Below, in pieces: positions 5,901-11,122 of a stretch of DNA of 11,122 bases. The notes under the pieces are model-generated. The model saw only the letters and a program-made list of their open reading frames with translations, had not been told where the DNA came from and did not search any database. A program made the position numbers and the translations under genes. The stretch is from Terriglobia bacterium (lineage in GTDB: Bacteria; Acidobacteriota; Terriglobia; UBA7540): positions 1 to 11,122 of the forward strand of contig JASHTO010000624.1 in NCBI GenBank assembly GCA_030040515.1, in the 5' to 3' direction. Within the stretch, counting starts at the first letter, position 1. Each line of letters begins with the position of its first letter.

Positions 5901-8765
5901 ACGGGGACGGTGTGCCCGTACTCCGGGGGGACATTGGCCGCAAATTCGGCTTGCACGATTTATGTGACATTCTCCCCTTCAGCGGTGGCAACTTACTCCG
6001 CGACGATCAACATTACCGACAACGCTGCCGGTAGCCCGCAAACAATCAGCCTGACGGGCTCGGGCGTCCAGGGGATTCAGTTCAGTCCCAGCAGCCTGAG
6101 CTTCTCAAGCGCATTCGGCACCACGAGCTCCGCGCAGACCGTCAGTGTGTCGAATCCGACGGGCAGCTCATCTAATGTCACTATCAACGGGGTCTCTTTA
6201 GCAGGCAGCGGTTCCTCCAGCTTTACGCTGGTCAGCACCACCTGCACGAATGTCACGCTGACACCTGGCGGAGCTTCGTGCGCCATCGTCGTGGAATTCA
6301 CCCCACCCGCTCCTGGCACAATATCCGCCAGCATTAGTGTCGCAGATACTCTCAATTCTAGTCCGCAAACCGTCAGCCTTTCCGGCTCGGGCACCGGTCC
6401 CTTCGCCAGCCTTTCACCAACGTCGTATACCTTTACTGCCCAGAATATTAATTCCTCACCGAGTTCGGCCCAACTTGTCTCCACTCTTTCAAACAGCGGG
6501 ACCGCAAGTATGACGATTAGCGGCATCACCAGTTCAGACGCGGAATTCGTGCTGGCGGCCGGTTCGGGGCAATGCACGTACAGCGGCCAGACGTTGGCGG
6601 CGGGCGCAAGCTGCAAAATCTATGCGACGTTTGCCCCCACGGCAGAGGGTCTGCGCACATCGGTGGTCAGCGTTGCGGATAATGCCACCGGTAGTCCGCA
6701 GACAGTCACCTTAAACGGCACAGGCGACGCTCCCATTGCTACCCTTTCCACCGGCAATCCCGGCACGCTGACCTTCAATCCCTTAGCCCTCGGCACAACG
6801 ACGACCCAGAATTTTACGCTCACCAATTCCGGCAATTATCCTCTGACGCTGAGCGGGCCGGCCTTGACTGGGACCGGGTCGGCTGATTTCCAAGCCACCA
6901 CATGTCCCACTTCGCTGGCGGCCAACACGCTTTGCACAATTACCGTTACTTTTGCACCCGTCACCCCTGGTAGTCTCTCTGCCACCTTGACCTTTACGGA
7001 TAACACCAACTTGGCTTCAGGCTCCACGCAAACGGTAACTTTGAACGGCACAGGTTCTGGGGCTTCACCATCCCCCTCCCCCTCACCACTTTCCTTTGGC
7101 AACCAGACGCAGGGTGTGACCTCTAGCCCCGGCACTATTATGGTGACCAATCAGAGTCCTCCAAGCAACCTGTCTTTCACCATCAGCAGCGTAACCATTC
7201 CGACCAGCACTTATTCCGGCGACTTTGCAATTTCCAGTAACGGTTGCACCAGCTCTGTCGCCATTGGAAGCTCTTGTTCGATTAATGTGACCTTCGACCC
7301 GTCTACGACCTCAACGGAGTCTGCAACTGTCCTCATCACCTACACAGCCTATCCCAATACGCAAAGCGTGACGGTGACGGGCACGGGCACCTCTTCTCCC
7401 GTCAGCCTATCCCCCTCACCGTTGAATTTCTCCGCCCAGGCAGTAACGAGCCCGGCCACTGCCGGGACTGCCCAGGCCATGACGCTGTCCTACTCGGGCA
7501 CGGCCGGTACCTTAAGCAGCTCAGGGATTGCGGTGAGTGGCGGAGCCAACCCTGGCGATTTCATCCTAACGACCGGGGCGAACTCGTGTCCAAACCCCGG
7601 GACCTTATCAGGTACTTCTTGCACAATCTGGGTGGAGTTTGCACCCACGGCGACGGGATCTCGGTCCGCGACGCTGAGTGTTACAGATAATGCCGCCGGC
7701 AGCCCCCAGACGGCAACTCTTACTGGCACCGGCGCTTCGGGCAATATTACGTTTTCATCCTCGAGCCTTTCTTTAGGGGATTCTCCCGTTGGTCAAAGCA
7801 TTCAAGGAGCATGTGGCTCAGTCAGTGGTTCGAACAATTGCGTCACTGTGACCAACACCGGTAACGCGACATTGACCGTATCCAACATCGCGGTCGGGGG
7901 CACCAACGCCACCCAATTTACGACGAATTCAACTTACACCACGTGCTCCACCACGGTTCCGTTGGCAATAAACGGTAGTTGCGTGGTGGATGTGACATTC
8001 ACGCCGACGACAGCGTCTGTGAGCCCTTCTTCCTTCTCGGCTAATTTGAGCTTCACGGATACGGCGACGACCAGCCCGCAATCGGTGGGTTTGACCGGCA
8101 CAGGCCTCGCCCCGGAATCCGTCCTTTCGACCAATGCCCTGGCTTTTTGCACTTCACAGGACACTTCTACATGTCCTTCGGGTCTGTCGGGATGGCCGGT
8201 AATGACACCCAGTCCGTTGATGCAAAACATCACCCTTCAAAACACGGGTAATGCCGCGCTGACCATTTCCGGAGGCAATACGAATAGCTCGATTACAGGA
8301 ACTAATCCCGGGGACTTCACGATCAATGGCCCAACCTGTGGCTCCTCGTTGGCGGCTGGCTCATCTTGTCTGATCCCGGTCACCTACGTCCCCTTGCAGT
8401 ACCCGAGTTCGGGAGCCTCTTCGGCTACCCTGACCATCACCACCAACAACAACAATACGTCCGGCTTCCAACAAACGGTTGCCCTCTCTGGCGACGCATT
8501 GCATGACGTTCTCCTCACCTGGAAGGCCAGCTCAACATACGGGGTGACGGGTTATAATGTTTACCGAGGCACCAGCTCTGGCCAAGAGAAACCCGCTAAC
8601 GGTGGGGTGCTTCTTACACCTACACCTCTTCCTGCCACCACCCTTTCCTTTGCTGATGGGACAGTCAATCAAACCACTGCGACCCCGTACTATTACGTGG
8701 TTACTGCCGTGGCTGGCGGAGTTGAGAGCGTTCCCTCGAACGAAGTTGAGGAGACTCCCCCATAA
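2916..8765 (+). CDS. Giant choice-of-anchor D (ASH/HYDIN-type) repeat lipoprotein with C-terminal fibronectin III domain
   Basis: The 1,949-residue protein is predicted to be exported and lipidated. After a basic start (MVRKVLQRDRGK) comes a hydrophobic segment and Cys30, followed by GGGGSSS, the flexible linker common in acidobacterial lipoproteins. The lipobox reads SMSC, with Ser at -3 where Leu is usual, so lipidation is likely but not certain. Sixteen tandem Ig-like beta-sandwich units of about 113 residues follow. Each has a SLSFG-like opening strand, a TVTNTGNA-like strand, GTNxxDF, a Cys pair (typically C-x9 to 15-C) before a VTFxP motif, TDNAxGSPQ, and a VxLTGTG end. Residues about 1864-1949 form a fibronectin type III domain (LTWKASSTYGVTGYNVYRG, YYYVVTAVAGGVESVPSNEV). 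The composition is strongly Ser/Thr/Gly/Asn-rich. No enzyme domain is visible. The family is associated with extracellular or surface structural and adhesion roles; the exact role here is unknown. It appears monocistronic, flanked by long non-coding stretches. Confidence 0.9.
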   Translation: MVRKVLQRDRGKAIILSATCFAMALWSMSCGGGGSSSPVSTPVPGFNASTDTLNFNSVFVLTPSPITATVTNTGQAQLSISGVAITGTNASDFTESNTCSNAVAAGGNCSITVTFTPSAAGTRSATATFTDNAASSPQSVSLTGIGIAPAVQLSTQGLTFGSQLVGTPVTQPVTLANTGTAPLTINTISLPTGTGSTYFTQTSTCPLSPSTLAMSTSCTISVTFDPTSPGTFSPGSITITDNANGQSGSTQTISLSGTGSGPLASLPTSTPFATTGVGLSTTQTVTLTNIGNANLTVSNVTATVTSGTNPFSIVSSTCLSAAVVPNGTCNVEVEFAPVADSTVTGMLTFFDNSQNNPNSPQIYQLTGTGSGANPVVSLSASTLAFGSQSLNTLSGSLSVAITNTGNANLIITANGTNSGIAITAPFQINTTSSTCSTTSAVTLAPAGGSCTVTIQFEPTTTGSAPASALTFTDNNDGNSGSTQSVTLTGVGTSSVASIAPISLTFGNVNVGSTSSPLTTTVTNTSGTENLSLSGISISGTNSNDFATSTTGITSPCANGGTLAPLASCSINLTFTPVAEGNGLTATFNMTASNANGNQSVAGVTLTGTGLGSVINPSPTSLSFGAVAIGTTTPPQQTVTVANNGNAQLTFSSAPVVTGTNASEFNLATGTTCSSATPVAAGSSCTIGVTFAPTSTATVSGTVLSVPNNSGNTPSLQITLSGSGTGPTANLSTSSLSFSSVALGSSSQQSLTLTNNGNSSLSYSGTSISGTYASDYSASSTCGSTVAANGGNCTITVTFTPSTPPNPGTSLTASLTPTDNAPSNTTVSLSGTGTGPLASLTGTLSFNQAAGTTSSPQIATLTNNGNAALAISSIALTTSSAFAETNNCPASLAAGANCTVNVTFTPPTPGSFSATLTVTDNSGNQSSTSQSLTVSGNGTGPGASPNPTSLTFSSQDEETTSAPQAITLTNNGTSILTISGIATGGTNASNFALVSSTGTVCPYSGGTLAANSACTIYVTFSPSAVATYSATINITDNAAGSPQTISLTGSGVQGIQFSPSSLSFSSAFGTTSSAQTVSVSNPTGSSSNVTINGVSLAGSGSSSFTLVSTTCTNVTLTPGGASCAIVVEFTPPAPGTISASISVADTLNSSPQTVSLSGSGTGPFASLSPTSYTFTAQNINSSPSSAQLVSTLSNSGTASMTISGITSSDAEFVLAAGSGQCTYSGQTLAAGASCKIYATFAPTAEGLRTSVVSVADNATGSPQTVTLNGTGDAPIATLSTGNPGTLTFNPLALGTTTTQNFTLTNSGNYPLTLSGPALTGTGSADFQATTCPTSLAANTLCTITVTFAPVTPGSLSATLTFTDNTNLASGSTQTVTLNGTGSGASPSPSPSPLSFGNQTQGVTSSPGTIMVTNQSPPSNLSFTISSVTIPTSTYSGDFAISSNGCTSSVAIGSSCSINVTFDPSTTSTESATVLITYTAYPNTQSVTVTGTGTSSPVSLSPSPLNFSAQAVTSPATAGTAQAMTLSYSGTAGTLSSSGIAVSGGANPGDFILTTGANSCPNPGTLSGTSCTIWVEFAPTATGSRSATLSVTDNAAGSPQTATLTGTGASGNITFSSSSLSLGDSPVGQSIQGACGSVSGSNNCVTVTNTGNATLTVSNIAVGGTNATQFTTNSTYTTCSTTVPLAINGSCVVDVTFTPTTASVSPSSFSANLSFTDTATTSPQSVGLTGTGLAPESVLSTNALAFCTSQDTSTCPSGLSGWPVMTPSPLMQNITLQNTGNAALTISGGNTNSSITGTNPGDFTINGPTCGSSLAAGSSCLIPVTYVPLQYPSSGASSATLTITTNNNNTSGFQQTVALSGDALHDVLLTWKASSTYGVTGYNVYRGTSSGQEKPANGGVLLTPTPLPATTLSFADGTVNQTTATPYYYVVTAVAGGVESVPSNEVEETPP
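3048..8500 (+). repeat. Sixteen tandem choice-of-anchor D units inside the lipoprotein gene
   Basis: Unit boundaries, read from the recurring LTGTG-type ends, fall near 3353, 3695, 4020, 4390, 4742, 5087, 5415, 5730, 6065, 6395, 6725, 7058, 7390, 7735, 8105 and 8495, a mean of about 340 bases. The units are clearly related in protein sequence but diverged at DNA level, which indicates old duplication under selection. Units 15 and 16 are longest and carry extra loops, each with an additional Cys pair. Confidence 0.85.
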
Positions 8766-8784
8766 CCCCTGCGCATTTGGGTCG

Positions 8785-8805
8785 GGGGATCTAACGGTGA
8801 TCTCC
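8785..8805 (+). terminator. Possible hairpin terminator after the lipoprotein gene
   Basis: GGGGATC (8785-8791) pairs with GATCTCC (8799-8805) across a 7-base loop, with one G-T pair, starting 20 bases after the stop codon. There is no T tract downstream, so it is at best a weak or factor-assisted terminator, or a 3'-end stabilising hairpin. Confidence 0.3.
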
Positions 8806-8854
8806 TGCGCCCGGGTTCCTGTCTCCAGGTGCATTGAATAGGCTGGGAACTCGA

Positions 8855-9147
8855 TCAAGGAAACTTCACATCTGCGGCGAACAGGTCGAGCGCGCTGCGG
8901 AGTTTATTGACCGCGTGGTGTTCAGGCCGTCTTCAAAATCGCCGTAGGACTAGCCGGGCCAAAGGCGCTCCTGAAGTTCGTGTCGAGTTACCAACTCGCC
9001 GGGGCGTTCCAACAGAATCGTGAGCGACTGAAGCGGCTGGCCGGCAAGGCGAGTTTTCGCGTCATTCTTTTCCAGGTCACCGGAGACCAAGTCACACTGA
9101 TACCCGCCGAAGCGAACAGTGGTTCGTTTGGCGTTGGCCCCACCCAT
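8855..9147 (-). pseudogene. Broken winged-helix (OmpR/CadC-type) transcriptional regulator, N-terminal domain only
   Basis: Reading leftward from ATG at 9147, the protein begins MGGANAKRTTVRFGGYQCDL and continues through GQPLQSLTILLERPGELVTR and ELQERLWPG. This follows the usual pattern of the C-terminal-type transcriptional regulatory winged helix (compare VRFG..ELDL, LLERPGEVVTREEL, LWP), which in Acidobacteriota usually opens long TolB- or TPR-containing regulators. A TAG at 8952-8950 interrupts it. Beyond the stop the same frame still reads SYGDFEDGLNT (family TFVDFxHGLNT). Then a shift near 8916-8915 is needed to recover AVNKLRSALDL (family AVNKLRxAL), which ends at TGA 8857-8855. The rest of the wing and all downstream domains are gone. 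Two inactivating lesions plus truncation make this a decayed gene. There are opposite-strand open frames over the same bases, but they show no family resemblance. Confidence 0.75.
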
Positions 9148-9334
9148 ACTGATGACCCGCCGCGCGGAGATTCCATCGCCATCTCGAATCGCGGTGTGTT
9201 TACCCTAACAACCAATTCAGTGCAGAATGGGCTGGAGTACCACAAAGTAGCAAGGTTGGGCGGATCGGGGAAAAAGGGTACCACGAAGTGCCAAAAGGCC
9301 TCGCTTACCGCCCTAAGACTCCGCAGCACCCCCA

Positions 9335-9363
9335 TTTAGATAAAAGTTAGACAAAAATTAGAC
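9335..9363 (-). promoter_or_regulatory. Triple direct repeat with 11-bp period, OmpR/PhoB-operator-like
   Basis: Three related 7-mers, TTTAGAT (9335-9341), GTTAGAC (9346-9352) and ATTAGAC (9357-9363), are separated by exactly AAAA each time, giving a strict 11-base period. A 7-base half-site plus 4 AT-rich bases is the architecture of the pho box bound by PhoB-type winged-helix proteins. The element lies about 190 bases upstream of the start of the decayed winged-helix gene on the minus strand, so an autoregulatory site is a reasonable inference, unproven. Confidence 0.4.
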
Positions 9364-9536
9364 GCTTTTCATTGACTTCTAGCGTGACAGGACTCAGAAT
9401 CCGGCCCGATGCGGTCGGCCTGGGTGCCGCGGCCTTTATTACAAGTTTTACAGACTGCTATTCCTGTGTGCGTTAGGCGGATTTTTTGTTTCCTATTCAA
9501 CCCTTTTCTGCTGATGGGAAATGGGAGGGAAATTTT

Positions 9537-9578
9537 GGCTTGGAGCTTACGGCTTGCAGCCTACAGCTCACAGCTATA
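9537..9578. repeat. Heptanucleotide tandem repeat, six units
   Basis: Six consecutive 7-base units with consensus RGCTTAC fill these 42 bases. Each unit starts with RGC (GGC or AGC), and the third and sixth bases are the most constant (C and usually A). It is short, imperfect and non-coding, resembling the short tandemly repeated heptamers of cyanobacteria and other large genomes. Confidence 0.6.
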
Positions 9579-9777
9579 CAGAGTGTCGCAAGTTCTTGGG
9601 GTCGCCCATAGGGCTTAAGGGGATGCGCGAAGCCGTGTACCGTCCGGTACGTGGCGAAGCTGCCGCTTTGGTTTTTGCGAGTTTTTCCCCGGCGCGCGTG
9701 ATCTGCGACCCGGCTTCGGCGCGCGAAACGAATAGCTTCGCGGCCGCACTCCAAGACGCCTTCGGCGCCCGACCTTT

Positions 9778-9824
9778 GCCGACCTAAAGGTTGGCTCTAC
9801 GGCATGGCCGGACTTAACTCCGGC
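9778..9824. repeat. Two hairpins just upstream of the GloVer gene
   Basis: GCCGACC-TAAA-GGTTGGC (9778-9795, 7-bp stem with one G-T pair) and GCCGGA-CTTAAC-TCCGGC (9807-9824, perfect 6-bp stem) stand side by side. The second ends 15 bases before the ATG at 9839, immediately before its ribosome site. Neither has a T tract. They could be an operator, a leader structure or a dispersed repeat. Confidence 0.4.
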
Positions 9825-9838
9825 GCGATGAGGCCAGT

Positions 9839-11122
9839 ATGACCAACTTGGCTCTCGATTCGCAAAATCGGCTGGCGCGAGCCATCGGTGTGGCCGGCGT
9901 CCTGGCGGCGGGGCTGCTGCTCGCGCCGCACTCGCTGCACGCGCAGACGTTGACCACGCTTTACAACTTTTGCTCGCAAACCAACTGCACGGACGGCCAA
10001 GCCCCGTTCGCGGGGTTGGTCCAGGGCACTGACGGGAACTTCTACGGAACAACCCACGACGGCGGGGCCGTCAGCAGCTACGGAACGGTTTTCAAAATTA
10101 CCCCAGGCGGCACGTTAACCACGCTTTACACATTTTGCTTGCAGAGCGGCTGTGCGGACGGCGAATGGCCCACCGCGCCACTGACGCAGGGTGGCGATGG
10201 GAACTTCTACGGGACGACCTACTTGGGGGGGGCCAACGGAGAGGGAACGGTATTCGAAGTCACCCCGACGGGCACATTAACCACGCTTTACAGCTTCTGT
10301 TCCCTAATCGACTGCACGGACGGCGCAGTGCTCGAGGCGGGACTGGTGCAAGGCAGCGATGGCAACTTTTACGGAACAACCTACGGGGGCGGAGCCAACT
10401 TCACCGAATCCCGCAGCCCCGGAACAGTCTTCGAAATTACCCCGAGCGGCACGCTGACTACGCTCTACAACTTCTGCGCTCAAACTAACTGCACGGATGG
10501 CGAACACCCCTCACCCCTGGGTGTGGCGCTGGTCCTGGGGAGCGACGGTAACTTCTACGGGACAACGCAAGCGGGCGGGGCCAAGAACGACGGAACGGTA
10601 TTCGAAGTCACCCCGGCCGGCACATTAACCACGCTTTACAGCTTTTGCTCGCAAACCGATTGCACGGACGGCGCTTTGCCCGAGGGGGGACTGGTGCAAG
10701 GCAGCGACGGTAACTTCTACGGGACAACCTACCAGGGAGGGGCCAACGGCTACGACTACGGAACGGTCTTCAAAATCACCCCGAGCGGCACGCTGACCAC
10801 GCTTTACAGCTTTTGCTCGCAAACCGATTGCACGGACGGCGAAGACCCCGTGGCGGGAGTGGTCCAGGGCAGCGACGGTAACTTCTACGGGACAACCGAC
10901 GGGGGCGGGGACCACGGTGCCGGAACGCTTTTCAAAGTCACATCGAGTGGCACGTTCACCACGCTCTACAGTTTTTGCTCCCTGAGCGCCTGTGCGGACG
11001 GCGCAAGCCCCGAGGGGGCACTGGTCCAGGGCAGCGACGGCAACCTCTACGGCACGACGACGGAGGATGGGGCCAACTTCGCCGGCACCGTATTCAGGCT
11101 GATCTTGTCAGGCCCGGCGGTC
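9839..11122 (+). CDS. Secreted GloVer tandem-repeat protein (choice-of-anchor family), 3' end outside the window
   Basis: The frame is open for 428 codons from ATG 9839 to the last base, with no stop, so the gene continues to the right. GAGG at 9830-9833 lies 5 bases before the ATG. The product starts with a Sec signal peptide: basic residues up to Arg14, a hydrophobic AIGVAGVLAAGLLLAP, and a SLHA-Q cleavage site after Ala35. From residue 37 come seven units of 54 to 59 residues, each reading roughly TLTTLYSFC, C-x4-C, DGxxPxAGLVQGSDGNFYGTT, GGA, GTVFKITPSG. This is the Gloeobacter/Verrucomicrobia (GloVer) repeat, probably a beta-propeller-like blade. The last visible residues (FRLILSGPAV) look like the exit from the repeats; related proteins often continue into choice-of-anchor D domains, which I infer but cannot see. 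Extracellular or surface location is likely; function is unknown. Confidence 0.9.
   Translation, partial: MTNLALDSQNRLARAIGVAGVLAAGLLLAPHSLHAQTLTTLYNFCSQTNCTDGQAPFAGLVQGTDGNFYGTTHDGGAVSSYGTVFKITPGGTLTTLYTFCLQSGCADGEWPTAPLTQGGDGNFYGTTYLGGANGEGTVFEVTPTGTLTTLYSFCSLIDCTDGAVLEAGLVQGSDGNFYGTTYGGGANFTESRSPGTVFEITPSGTLTTLYNFCAQTNCTDGEHPSPLGVALVLGSDGNFYGTTQAGGAKNDGTVFEVTPAGTLTTLYSFCSQTDCTDGALPEGGLVQGSDGNFYGTTYQGGANGYDYGTVFKITPSGTLTTLYSFCSQTDCTDGEDPVAGVVQGSDGNFYGTTDGGGDHGAGTLFKVTSSGTFTTLYSFCSLSACADGASPEGALVQGSDGNLYGTTTEDGANFAGTVFRLILSGPAV
9947..11110 (+). repeat. Seven tandem GloVer units
   Basis: Units start at 9947, 10112, 10274, 10451, 10622, 10790 and 10952, spaced 165, 162, 177, 171, 168 and 162 bases, all multiples of three. 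DNA similarity between units is high: 46 bases are identical between units 5 and 6 (10628-10673 and 10796-10841). The length variation lies in the stretches between the conserved GTT and GTVF motifs, or after the DG motif. Confidence 0.85.

Larger units (their letters stand above)
9148..9838. other. Non-coding stretch between regulator remnant and GloVer gene
   Basis: I see no convincing gene here. The plus-strand frames at 8980-9339 (119 codons) and 9521-9787 (88 codons) and the minus-strand frames overlapping them lack family resemblance, and the first is antisense to the regulator remnant. The stretch contains two imperfect copies of a 15-base sequence beginning GTACCAC (9237-9251 and 9278-9292, 12 of 15 identical). 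It also has the 11-base-period repeat at 9335-9363, a weak plus-strand promoter candidate (TTGACT at 9373-9378, CAGAAT at 9395-9400, 16-base spacing), the heptad repeat at 9537-9578, a palindrome GTACCG-TC-CGGTAC (9637-9650), and two hairpins at 9778-9824. Confidence 0.55.

Noticed and set aside
8980..9339. Plus-strand frame of 119 codons
   Set aside because: Most of its first half is the complement of the winged-helix remnant, and it shows no independent family resemblance.
9637..9650. Palindrome GTACCG-TC-CGGTAC considered as an operator
   Set aside because: It is too short and lies about 190 bases from the next start; I see no second copy, so chance is a fair explanation.
9521..9787. Plus-strand frame of 88 codons before the GloVer gene
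   Set aside because: It starts by reading through the heptad repeat, has no recognised domain, and contains several palindromes.
3048..11110. Regular repeats considered as a CRISPR array
   Set aside because: Both repeat series are in-frame protein-coding units of 160-390 bases, with no short identical repeats separated by unique spacers.

Overview
This 11.1 kb window most resembles Acidobacteriota (Terriglobia-like soil bacteria), though a Verrucomicrobia-type genome cannot be excluded. Three things point there: a giant lipoprotein built of choice-of-anchor D (ASH/HYDIN-type) repeats with a Cys-Gly-rich lipobox, a GloVer tandem-repeat secreted protein, and a remnant of the winged-helix (OmpR/CadC-type) regulators that are abundant in that phylum. 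The taxonomic call rests on gene content only.

Layout, left to right. (1) 2-268: the 3' end of a charged, coiled-coil protein of unknown function. (2) 324-1951: two overlapping sugar-nucleotide genes, an rmlA/rfbA-type nucleotidyltransferase and an rmlD-type dTDP-4-dehydrorhamnose reductase. They are translationally coupled by a TTGA overlap; rmlB and rmlC are not in the window. (3) 1952-2915: a long stretch without a convincing gene but rich in short inverted repeats, with one good sigma70-like promoter and a possible short transcript. (4) 2916-8765: one 1,949-residue predicted lipoprotein with 16 beta-sandwich repeats and a C-terminal fibronectin type III domain. Every repeat carries exactly one equivalent Cys pair. 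(5) 8766-9838: a degenerate region. It holds a broken minus-strand winged-helix regulator gene (stop codon plus frameshift), an 11-bp-period direct repeat shaped like an OmpR/PhoB-family operator, a heptanucleotide tandem repeat, and hairpins just before the next gene. (6) 9839-11122 and beyond: the start of a secreted GloVer-repeat protein with seven repeats, still open at the window edge.

The left genes make a nucleotide-sugar precursor for surface polysaccharide. The two large right-hand genes encode exported, disulfide-stapled repeat proteins. A shared role at the cell surface is an inference from proximity only. I see no CRISPR array, tRNA, rRNA, intact transposase, toxin-antitoxin pair or recognisable defence system, and no clear evidence of a wholly new system. 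The best leads are the uniform Cys pairing of both repeat proteins, the regulator remnant with its operator-like triplet, and the hairpin-rich non-coding block at 1984-2653.
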